Under the pieces are notes generated by a model, which was not told the origin of the DNA, made no database searches, and was given only the letters and a program-made list of their open reading frames with translations. From contig NZ_PDUD01000030.1 of the NCBI RefSeq assembly GCF_002646595.1, forward strand, positions 147,071 through 211,070: a stretch of DNA of 64,000 nucleotides, given 5' to 3'. Positions within the stretch are counted from its first letter, which is position 1, and each line of letters begins with the position of its first letter. This document shows positions 25,698 to 33,426 of this stretch, in pieces. Origin of the DNA: Flavilitoribacter nigricans DSM 23189 = NBRC 102662 (GTDB lineage Bacteria > Bacteroidota > Bacteroidia > Chitinophagales > Saprospiraceae). A program made the position numbers and the translations under genes.

Positions 25698-25699
25698 AG

Positions 25700-27150
25700 G
25701 TAATTATTCTCTAGCACAAGGCTTCTGATCGCGAATAATTAGTTTGAAAACAAAACGAAGGCGTGAAGGTTTAAGTGCCTCTAAAACCTATACTGAGCTA
25801 TTTATGGGTGGTAGCGCAGTTTTCTATTTATCTGTTTAGTCAGACTATTTGAATTTATTGATCTTTTTGTGATAGGCCTCAGCAACTATTTGCAGACTAG
25901 TATTGCCATCCATTGATACTTATATAGTGCAAATCCTATTTTTGGAATAATGTGCTTTCCTGGATTATAGATTCTCGCCTTCTGGATTCTACCTAAGACT
26001 TTAAATTAGGTGGAGTCCGGTAGTGTATTTGAAGAATGAATTATTCTAATCATTAAAATTCTGTCTCTAAAAAAACTGCATATCACAATTGTTGTACGAT
26101 GTAGAATGATAATGAAACGTATGATAAGTTGATAGTGATTCTTTTTGATCTGGTGTACATTAGTGGTGGGTTCAGCTGGACTGACGTGAACAAGCCGTGT
26201 GGAAAATCTAAAGTTCTTTCGCCCCATGTACGTTTGAATATTGGGCGTAGTCAATACAAGTCCATCTTATTGAAAGCGTTTTAGTGCAGTGTCATGACAG
26301 GATTTTAGGTGGAATAGCTGTCTGGTTTCTTTTCCAAAAATTGACTAACACATCAGGCAAATCGAATTTATCTTCTCGTCGGGAATTACTGCCTAAATTA
26401 AATCCATCATCTTTTCAAAAGATCATACTTATGAGTCTCGGAATTTAAGAGCCTCTCCCCTACTAGAACTATCTAGAACTATGATAACTTCTTTTTTAAA
26501 AAGTCGAGGTTCTCGATCTCAAGCATGTTCTTTTCGCTTATTTCTTAAAGCACCACTAATAACAACTATGTATGTGCATCGAATTTATCTCAACGATATA
26601 TCTACAAAATTTCCGTCAGCACTTCCAGTAAGCCTATGGTATTTATGGTATTTCACTAGAAATATAAATTAGATAGTTTACCAGGCGGTACTCTTAGCAT
26701 TTAGCAGAACTGTAGATCATATTCGATTTAGATGGTTCTCATTAAGTCACGATGAGCTCTATACCGGTCGAATGCTCTATCCTAGGTAAAGCACTTTAAG
26801 GGGCAAAACCTGTTCTTAGATTGAGGTCAGCATTCAATTTGTATTACTCGCCTTGATCTGCTCCAGCAATAGTAAAACCCAGTCATCCATAGCGAAGCTT
26901 TATATAGTTGTTAAATCAAGGTAAGTATATGAACAGCAAGGTGCAGCGCACCGATCTATTTCCAGCCCAACGGGCAGGAAATAAAAAGAGCTACAGCGTA
27001 GCGATCTGTTTTGAAAGATATCTGGCCAGTTCTCAGTGTCAAAATCCGGGTAATGGAATGCTATATCTGGACGCTTATTTAGGGGGATTTCAATCTCCTT
27101 TCGGCTGTTTGCCACTATGTGATGGCAGCACAACAGAAGGTAATCACCAA
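25700..27150. other. About 1.45 kb of AT-rich DNA without a recognisable gene
   Basis: The stretch between mvaD and the parS-like sites is visibly richer in A and T than the coding DNA on both sides. It has only short open frames (for example 82 codons at 26006-26254 minus and 63 at 26481-26672 plus) with no recognisable domain. I see no tRNA, rRNA or known riboswitch in it. A single TGTGGAAAA is at 26198-26206. The last 250 bases hold a hairpin-rich repeat-like block (see below). Confidence 0.6.
26940..27002. repeat. Cluster of three short hairpins, repeat-like
   Basis: Three small inverted repeats follow one another: GGTGC-AGC-GCACC (26940-26952), TTTCCAGCCC / GGGCAGGAAA (26959-26981, one mismatch) and GCTAC-AGC-GTAGC (26990-27002). 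CGATCTATTT and CGATCTGTTT follow the first and third. The layout resembles dispersed REP/BIME-type intergenic repeats, but no second copy occurs in this window. Confidence 0.4.
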
Positions 27151-27190
27151 AAAAATGGGCGATGTTCCACGTGGAACATCGCCCATTTTT
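27151..27190. promoter_or_regulatory. parS: parS-like site 1 at the centre of a perfect 40-bp palindrome
   Basis: TGTTCCACGTGGAACA (27163-27178) matches the ParB-binding consensus TGTTNCACGTGNAACA. It is the core of a perfect 40-base palindrome spanning 27151-27190, with GGGCGA/TCGCCC next to the core and AAAAAT/ATTTTT at the ends. Because of the A/T tails and its place 60 bases after the thrC stop, it could also work as a terminator for thrC. Confidence 0.75.
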
Positions 27191-27212
27191 ATTCTGGTAT
27201 TGCTCAATCCAA

Positions 27213-27228
27213 TGTTCCACGTGGAACA
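27213..27228. promoter_or_regulatory. parS: parS-like site 2
   Basis: A second identical 16-mer TGTTCCACGTGGAACA, with its centre exactly 50 bases from the first. Clustered parS sites normally lie near the chromosomal origin and load ParB and SMC for segregation. Confidence 0.75.
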
Positions 27229-27250
27229 ATCAACAGTTTTTGAACCTATT

Positions 27251-28582
27251 TTAATAGCTATCCATAAGCCATTCCCTGAACTCGGGATACTCAATCCTCT
27301 GCTTTTTGGCTACTTTTTTACGGTCGGATAAGACTGCTAAACGCTCCGGAACGGGTATTTCGTGCCCCAAAATATCCTCTACATCTTCCTTAAATTTAGC
27401 CGGATGAGCGGTTTCTAGGATAATTCCTAGTGTATCCGGATGCTCCTTTTGGTAATCTTTTAGGGCCAAATAGCCCACAGCGCCATGTGGATCGATGGTG
27501 TAATTATAGGTTTCAGCCACTTCATTCATGGCTTTACGGGTGGCCTGATCATCAAAAGCGTAGCCACTTATGGCCTCTTTCATACTGGGCCAGGCCGTCT
27601 CCGGTGAAGATTCAATAGCTTCAATGGTCGAATAAAGGTCCACCATACGGGCAAAATTGGATGGATTTCCTACGTCCATAGCGTTAGATAAGGTTCGTAC
27701 CGAAGGCTTAGGATGGTAGTGACCTCCCTTTAAGTAGCTCGGTACAATGTCATTTTGGTTGGTGGCAGCAATGAAATGATGTACCGGAAGGCCCATTTTT
27801 GCCGCAATAAGACCAGCTGTCAGGTTGCCGAAATTGCCACTTGGTACGCAAAAGACGGTGGGCTTTCCCGCTTTTTTGACCTGCTTATAAGCCTCGAAAT
27901 AGTAAAAGGATTGAGGAATAAGCCGGGAAATATTGATAGAATTAGCTGAGCTAAGCCGCAACTGGCTCCTCAGTTCACTATCCAGAAAGGCCTTTTTTAC
28001 TAAGGCCTGGCAATCATCGAAGGTACCATCAACTTCCAGAGCGGTAATATTACCTCCTAAAGTAGTCAATTGCTTCTCCTGTAGAGGGCTTACTTTTCCA
28101 CTTGGATAAAGGATCACTACCTGTATTCCTGGTGTATTTAGAAAGCCGGCAGCAACTGCTCCGCCCGTATCCCCGGAAGTAGCCACCAGAATGATCAATT
28201 CTTTGTCCGACTCCTGGTTGAAATAGCTCATCAATTGTGCCATAAACCGGGCACCAAAATCTTTAAAAGCCAATGATGGTCCGTGAAAAAGTTCCAGTAT
28301 ATATTTTTGATCATCCAGTTTGACCACCGGTGCGGGAAAACTAATGGCATTTTCGATGATCTTTTCCAGGTCTTTTTCCGGTATCGAATCACCGATCAGG
28401 TGCTTACAAACGGTAAATCCTATTTCCTGAAAGCTATATTCCTCCAGATTATCAATGAAGGTTTGTGGTAGGCGAGGGATACTGGTCGGCATATATAAAC
28501 CATTATCCTCCGGTAAACCCTTGAATACTGCCTCGGGCAGGGATACTGTTTTGCTTTTATTTTTGGTACTGTATAATTGCAT
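27251..28582 (-). CDS. thrC: Threonine synthase
   Basis: A 443-residue PLP enzyme that converts O-phosphohomoserine to threonine. It shows FHGPSLAFKDFGARFM with the PLP lysine Lys107, VATSGDTGGAVAAGF (phosphate-binding Ser/Thr), SANSINISRLIPQSFYYF and VPSGNFGNLTAGL. Length fits the longer E. coli-like threonine synthase. It is the last gene of thrA-thrB-thrC, starting 26 bases after thrB. The two parS-like palindromes lie right behind its stop codon. Confidence 0.96.
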   Translation of the reverse strand: MQLYSTKNKSKTVSLPEAVFKGLPEDNGLYMPTSIPRLPQTFIDNLEEYSFQEIGFTVCKHLIGDSIPEKDLEKIIENAISFPAPVVKLDDQKYILELFHGPSLAFKDFGARFMAQLMSYFNQESDKELIILVATSGDTGGAVAAGFLNTPGIQVVILYPSGKVSPLQEKQLTTLGGNITALEVDGTFDDCQALVKKAFLDSELRSQLRLSSANSINISRLIPQSFYYFEAYKQVKKAGKPTVFCVPSGNFGNLTAGLIAAKMGLPVHHFIAATNQNDIVPSYLKGGHYHPKPSVRTLSNAMDVGNPSNFARMVDLYSTIEAIESSPETAWPSMKEAISGYAFDDQATRKAMNEVAETYNYTIDPHGAVGYLALKDYQKEHPDTLGIILETAHPAKFKEDVEDILGHEIPVPERLAVLSDRKKVAKKQRIEYPEFREWLMDSY

Positions 28583-28608
28583 GACAGGTACTTTTAGTCT
28601 TTTGGGGA

Positions 28609-29550
28609 TTATTCGATCACTACAGCTCCGTGCTGATTGATCTTAGATATGTACAATTGATTTTCAATCTGGGCTTGCGTAAAAGCTTTTTCCATGGCAG
28701 CGCCAACTTTTTGGGCCGTCTCTAATCCTTTGCAGAGTGCAAAAATTGATGGCCCGGCACCGGATATACTACAGCCCAACGCACTCGCGCTGATGGCGGC
28801 ATTTTTAACTTCGTAGAATTGCGGGATCAATTTTGCGCGTTGCGGTTCAATAATGACGTCTTTAAGCGACCTGGACAACAGGTCGTAATCAGCTTTCATC
28901 AAACCTAAGATGAAAGCGGCCAGGTTACCTCCCTGCTCAATACTTTGCTTCAGACAGATCTTATCGGACAGAACATCACGTGCATCTTTGGTCAGTACTT
29001 CCACCTCCGGATGGACAACCGCAGCGTAGAGATCGTCCGGAATGGGAAGCTGGTGCACGTCCAGGTCTTCGTTGTTGCGGATCAGGATCATGCCACCGAG
29101 TAGGGAAGGGGCGACGTTGTCGGCGTGGTAGGCACCGTCAGCAATTTGTTCACCCAGAACGGCAAAGTGCAAAATTTCTTCTTTGCTCAAAGGATGGTCG
29201 AGGAGTGCATTGACTGCCATCACTCCAGCCGCCGCACTGGCTGCACTGGAGCCCAGCCCACTCCCGAACGGCATCTTCTTATGGATCTCCATATCAATGG
29301 CGAGATCTTCTTTGCCCAAATGTCTGAGTAATTGTTGCGCTGCAAAGCCGGCCGTATTTTTCTCGACAACGAGTGGGAGTTTGTTATCGGCCCCGTGTAT
29401 GGCGGTAATTTTGAGCCCACCACTTTCCCGATCGGAGAAACTTACCGTAATTTCATCTCCGGGACTATCCAAGGCAAAGCCCAATATATCAAAGCCCACC
29501 GCAACGTTGGCAACTGATGCGGGGGCAAAAACTCGAACAGAATTATTCAT
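28609..29550 (-). CDS. thrB: Homoserine kinase
   Basis: A 313-residue GHMP-family kinase that phosphorylates homoserine with ATP. It has the N-terminal VRVFAPASVANVAVGFDILG, the GHMP phosphate loop KMPFGSGLGSSAASAAAGV, and the C-terminal GCSISGAGPSIFALC loop. It lies between thrA (99 bases upstream) and thrC in one operon that takes aspartate-semialdehyde-derived homoserine to threonine. Start ATG at 29550 matches the family N-terminus. Confidence 0.96.
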   Translation of the reverse strand: MNNSVRVFAPASVANVAVGFDILGFALDSPGDEITVSFSDRESGGLKITAIHGADNKLPLVVEKNTAGFAAQQLLRHLGKEDLAIDMEIHKKMPFGSGLGSSAASAAAGVMAVNALLDHPLSKEEILHFAVLGEQIADGAYHADNVAPSLLGGMILIRNNEDLDVHQLPIPDDLYAAVVHPEVEVLTKDARDVLSDKICLKQSIEQGGNLAAFILGLMKADYDLLSRSLKDVIIEPQRAKLIPQFYEVKNAAISASALGCSISGAGPSIFALCKGLETAQKVGAAMEKAFTQAQIENQLYISKINQHGAVVIE

Positions 29551-29649
29551 TTTGTAAGTATTTGATTATCAGTTGATTGCGTGATTTTAATTGCGCAACA
29601 ATCTGATTTTCAATTATTTAGGTGTAGTGTAATGGAGTTTACAGATGAT

Positions 29650-32106
29650 TTAATACAAAAGATTACCGATCTTAATGATTTCGGCAAAAACGCCGGCAGC
29701 GGTCACTTCTGCGCCTGCTCCCGGACCCCGAACGACCAACGGCCGTTCTTTATATCGCTCCGTGGTAAATACGATCATATTATCGCTTCCGCTCAATCCG
29801 TAAAATGGATGACTGGAATCTACAGCCTCCAAACCGATGCTGGCGTGACCGTTATCCAGTTTTGCGATCATACGCAGGACCTTACCTTCGGCTTCGGCTT
29901 GCGCTCGCATCTCATCGAAGTAGTCGTCCGCTTTCTCCAGTTCGGCAAAAAACGCTTCTACCGTTGGCGCCTGCTGGCAGGCGGGAGGCAGAATATTTTC
30001 GATCCTCACCTCCTTGGCTTCTATCGGATAGCCGGATTCTCGCGCCAGGATAATGAGCTTCCGACGTACGTCCAGACCGTTGAGGTCTACCCGTGGATCC
30101 GGTTCGGTATAGCCGCGCTGCTGCGCTTCTTTTACGATCGAGCTAAAGGAAGTCCCCGCGCGGTACGAATTAAAAATAAAGGATAGAGAACCCGATAGCA
30201 CTCCTTCTATCTTCGTGATCTGGTCTCCGCTGATGATCAGATCGTTCAGCGTAGAGATCACCGGCAGACCGGCTCCTACATTGGTCTCATACAGAAACTG
30301 TACGCCTCTTTTCTGGGCAATCGTTTTTAGCCGCTGGTACTGCAGGTAAGCAGAGGAAGTAGCGATCTTGTTCGGCGTGGAAATAGATATACTGGAGTCG
30401 AGGATCTCTTCGTAGTAGGTCGCAATAGACTCATCCGCCGTGTTATCCACAAAAATGGAGTTGGTGAGGTTGAGTTCTTTCATTTTCGCGATGAAGCCCT
30501 TCATGTCTCCTTTCGTCTCGGATTCGGTCAGTGCACTTTTCCAGTTTTTAAGGTCGATACCACTTTCGTCGAAGACCATCTTTTTGGTATTGATCATCCC
30601 CACGATCCGGATCTCCAGCGAGCGGGTTTCCCGCAGGAAGTCCGCCTGATCCATGATCTGCTTGATCAGTGTACTACCGATCAGACCGACACCTACCATG
30701 AAAATGTGCAATTCTTTCGTATCGGAGAGGAAGAAGGTTTCGTGCAGTGCATTGAGGGCCTTCGACTCGTTATTACGATTGATCACCACGGAAACGTTCA
30801 GCTCGGAAGATCCCTGGGCGATGGCAATGGCGTTGATACCGTTTTTACCTAAGGCCTGGAATAAGCGACCGGAGATCCCCGGCCGGTAACGCATGTTTTC
30901 ACCGATGATGGCGATCACGGACAGGTCTTCTTCCACCCGTACCGGATTCACCACACCCATTCGCATCTCGTATTCGAAGGCAGATTCCACCCGCTTTTTC
31001 GCTTTCAGCGCGTGCTTGGGCTGGATGGCAAAGCTAATAGCGTGCTCCGATGAACCCTGAGTGATCAGGATGACGTTGATGCCGCCCTGAGCCAGGGAAG
31101 AGAATAAACGACCGGCAATACCCGGTACGCCGAAAAGTCCGCTACCGGAAAGAGTAAGCAGCGCTACCTCGTTGATCGAGGAGATCCCCTTCACGGCGTG
31201 GCCACCGGGATCGGGAACATCCGAGATCAGCGTGCCGGCGTAATCGGGATTAAACGTATTCTTAATCGTAAGTGGAATATTCTTCTTCAAGGCCGGCATC
31301 AAGGTAGGCGGATAAATGACCTTTGCGCCGAAGTGCGACATTTCCATGGCTTCCGCGTAAGTCATATTGGGAATGGTAAATGCCTTGTTTACTTTTCGCG
31401 GATCGGCGGTGAGCACGCCGTCTACGTCCGTCCAGATCTCAATGGCCTCTGCGTTCAGCCCGGAAGCGATCAGCGATGCCGTATAGTCCGAACCGCCCCG
31501 ACCGAGGGTAGTGGTAAGCCCACCCCGGTCCGCAGCAATAAAGCCGGTGACCACCTGAATATCCGGATTATCCTGATAATGTTCCTGAATGGCTTTTTCG
31601 GTAAGGTCCATATCTACCCGGGCGGCGCCGAAGGTCTTATCGGTCTTAATGACCTTCCGTGCATCCAGATATCCCGCCGGTATACCTTCCTGTTGCAGGA
31701 AATTGGCGATAATGAAAGCCGAATTGCGCTCGCCGAAGCTCAGCACGTAATCCATCGTTCGGCTGGATGCTTCCCGCACCAGAAAAATACCGTGCAGCAG
31801 ATTCTTCAGAACCTGGTGGTTCTTTTCCAATCCGGGATTGACAATGTCGAGGTGCTCCTGATCGAAGAGCTCTTCGGCCGCGTCAAAGTGACGGCGGCTG
31901 AACTCCGCAAATTTATCCCGGTAATTTTCGTCGCCCTTAGCGGCTAATTTTCCCATCTCGATGAGAGAATCGGTCACGCCCCCAAAGGCAGAAAAAACGA
32001 CGGTGAATTTTTCCCCTTTTGCGTGGTATCGTTTCAGGATATCAGCAATGGCTCTTATGCGTTCGGGTGTGGCAACGGATGATCCGCCAAACTTCAGTAC
32101 TTTCAT
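29650..32106 (-). CDS. thrA: Bifunctional aspartate kinase / homoserine dehydrogenase I
   Basis: An 818-residue bifunctional enzyme for the first and third steps of threonine synthesis. The N-terminal aspartokinase starts MKVLKFGGSSVATPERIR and has the GRGGSDYTASLIASGL loop; two ACT-type regulatory segments follow (LLTLSGSGLFGVPG, VIAIIGENMRYRPGISG). The C-terminal homoserine dehydrogenase begins near residue 465 with the NADP fold FMVGVGLIGSTLIKQI and contains NVGAGLPVISTLNDLI and the YTEPDPRVDLNGLDVRRK catalytic region. Threonine feedback inhibition is usual for the family. It heads the thrABC operon. No leader peptide or attenuator is visible in the short upstream gap. Confidence 0.97.
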   Translation of the reverse strand: MKVLKFGGSSVATPERIRAIADILKRYHAKGEKFTVVFSAFGGVTDSLIEMGKLAAKGDENYRDKFAEFSRRHFDAAEELFDQEHLDIVNPGLEKNHQVLKNLLHGIFLVREASSRTMDYVLSFGERNSAFIIANFLQQEGIPAGYLDARKVIKTDKTFGAARVDMDLTEKAIQEHYQDNPDIQVVTGFIAADRGGLTTTLGRGGSDYTASLIASGLNAEAIEIWTDVDGVLTADPRKVNKAFTIPNMTYAEAMEMSHFGAKVIYPPTLMPALKKNIPLTIKNTFNPDYAGTLISDVPDPGGHAVKGISSINEVALLTLSGSGLFGVPGIAGRLFSSLAQGGINVILITQGSSEHAISFAIQPKHALKAKKRVESAFEYEMRMGVVNPVRVEEDLSVIAIIGENMRYRPGISGRLFQALGKNGINAIAIAQGSSELNVSVVINRNNESKALNALHETFFLSDTKELHIFMVGVGLIGSTLIKQIMDQADFLRETRSLEIRIVGMINTKKMVFDESGIDLKNWKSALTESETKGDMKGFIAKMKELNLTNSIFVDNTADESIATYYEEILDSSISISTPNKIATSSAYLQYQRLKTIAQKRGVQFLYETNVGAGLPVISTLNDLIISGDQITKIEGVLSGSLSFIFNSYRAGTSFSSIVKEAQQRGYTEPDPRVDLNGLDVRRKLIILARESGYPIEAKEVRIENILPPACQQAPTVEAFFAELEKADDYFDEMRAQAEAEGKVLRMIAKLDNGHASIGLEAVDSSHPFYGLSGSDNMIVFTTERYKERPLVVRGPGAGAEVTAAGVFAEIIKIGNLLY

Positions 32107-32143
32107 GCTAGATTGAATTCAAATGACTTCTGAAATCAAGCTG

Positions 32144-32151
32144 CAAAAGTA
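32144..32151 (-). promoter_or_regulatory. Candidate -7 promoter element for thrABC
   Basis: TACTTTTG on the minus strand fits TAnnTTTG, 38 bases before the thrA ATG. A good -33 partner is not seen. Confidence 0.4.
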
Positions 32152-32224
32152 TCTAATTTTACTTGCTAAATAGCTGGATAGGTCCGCTAAAATTTAGGGG
32201 TTGTACGACCTCTAAGTGCTTAGT

Positions 32225-32698
32225 TTACCGGATTAAAGACAGGGCTTCGTCCTCTTTTTGGGTCATGAGCTTTTTTTCCGCCGGGCTTTTGTCTCCGTAA
32301 CCGCAAAGATGTAGGACGCCGTGGATCATAACGCGGTGCAGCTCATCGGTAAATTCGGTTTGCAAACTGTCGGCATTATCCCGGATCCGGTCGATGCTGA
32401 TGAATATATCCCCGTGGATCACGGGCGGATCTGCGTAAGGAAAGGTAATGATATCGGTGAGGGTATCGTGGTCGAGATATTCAAGATTGATGCGATGCAA
32501 ATAGTCGTCACTACAAAAAACGTAGTTGAGTACCAGCAGACGGCAGTTTTCCCGCTGGATAACTGAAGCTATCCAATCAATAGTTGATTCGGGATCTGCA
32601 AGCTCAAAATTTGTGGATTCTACCTGAAAAGTGATGCCTTCCGCCGATGGCTCTTCGTCCTCTGGCGGTAGAATGAAAGGAAAACCTTCTTCGGTCAT
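32225..32698 (-). CDS. ybeY: rRNA maturation endoribonuclease YbeY
   Basis: A 157-residue single-strand endoribonuclease involved in 16S rRNA 3' maturation and ribosome quality control. It has YLNxxYLxHDTxTDxxxFxY-type features (INLEYLDHDTLTDIITFPY) and the metal motif HGVLHLCGYGDK. The third ligand of the classical H-x3-H-x5-H motif is Asp rather than His here (GYGDK), a form I know from other Bacteroidota, so it is probably functional. It ends in KLMTQKEDEAL as usual. It begins 6 bases after the RsbW-like gene, so the two are likely co-transcribed. Confidence 0.93.
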   Translation of the reverse strand: MTEEGFPFILPPEDEEPSAEGITFQVESTNFELADPESTIDWIASVIQRENCRLLVLNYVFCSDDYLHRINLEYLDHDTLTDIITFPYADPPVIHGDIFISIDRIRDNADSLQTEFTDELHRVMIHGVLHLCGYGDKSPAEKKLMTQKEDEALSLIR

Positions 32699-32704
32699 AA
32701 AAGC

Positions 32705-33118
32705 TTATTGAAGCCTGAATTGCATTTCGACGGTGCGGCCGTTATCGTGAAAATGGATACGATCGGAGAGTTGTTGCATCAAAAAGACGCCGCGACCACC
32801 GCATTTGGCGAGATTTTCGGGAGCAGTAGGATCAGGAATGCTGCGGTAATCAAACCCACGGCCTTCGTCAGAAACCCGTATGGCTAAATGGCCCTTATCC
32901 TTGCTCATCTGGATTTGCACGGTCTTCGATTCGTCTTTGCGATTGCCGTGGATAATCGCATTGTTAACCGCTTCTGTAAGGCTGATTAGAATATTGCCGT
33001 AAACATCCGGACTAATTCTATATTTCTCCACAATTCTCTGTACGAAATTTTCAACCTGACAGACGTTGCGAGGATTAGAAGGTAATCTTAGCATAACTGA
33101 TTTGGTGCTCTTATTCAT
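32705..33118 (-). CDS. RsbW/anti-sigma-factor-type ATP-binding protein
   Basis: A 137-residue GHKL ATPase-fold protein from the ATG at 33118 (a TTG three codons upstream is an alternative). N box: ISLTEAVNNAIIHGN; G1 box: VSDEGRGFDY; G2 region: GGRGVFLMQQLSD. These match the serine-kinase anti-sigma factors RsbW and SpoIIAB and related stand-alone ATPase modules in partner-switching. No sigma factor or anti-anti-sigma (STAS) gene is adjacent, so its partner is unknown. ybeY follows in the same operon. Confidence 0.88.
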   Translation of the reverse strand: MNKSTKSVMLRLPSNPRNVCQVENFVQRIVEKYRISPDVYGNILISLTEAVNNAIIHGNRKDESKTVQIQMSKDKGHLAIRVSDEGRGFDYRSIPDPTAPENLAKCGGRGVFLMQQLSDRIHFHDNGRTVEMQFRLQ

Positions 33119-33384
33119 TGAACCCAAGAAAATTATGATTTTTTTAACTAAAAGTCAAGGGTCGTTTGTAATTAAACCAAAAAAGATCAAGGATTTCTTT
33201 ATTAAAAAAGAATAAATGTCAATAAATCATTTAAAAAGACGTTCCTCGATACTTGCCATTAATAGGACGCAAAAATCTTGCCACGTCACTGAACGGGATT
33301 ATATTTTCGGAGCGTGGCCGGGTTTAGGGAAAGAGTTGAGTATATCTAAAAAATGGGCTTTATGGATATGTTCTAAAATTGAAA

Positions 33385-33418
33385 CAGGATGATCCCCGTA
33401 TATGTTGGGACCATCCTG
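33385..33418 (-). terminator. Rho-independent-like terminator of the DUF4175 gene
   Basis: CAGGATGATCCC (33385-33396) and GGGACCATCCTG (33407-33418) form a stem with one mismatch, 9 bases past the DUF4175 stop codon region; a T-rich stretch follows on the minus strand. The rest of the gap 33128-33384 is AT-rich with nothing recognisable. Confidence 0.65.
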
Positions 33419-33426
33419 CTGCAAAG

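Noticed and set aside
25624..27150. Possible tRNA or other structured RNA gene in the AT-rich gap
   Set aside because: No cloverleaf with a GGTTCGAATCC-type T arm and CCA end was found by eye.
26900..27243. Two overlapping opposite open frames of about 110 codons over the parS-like region
   Set aside because: They run through the palindromes and the hairpin cluster, have no domain, and their Cys-rich translation is typical of repeat DNA.
32107..32224. thr operon leader peptide or attenuator
   Set aside because: The gap before thrA is only about 118 bases with no Thr/Ile-rich short open frame and no terminator/anti-terminator pair that I can see.
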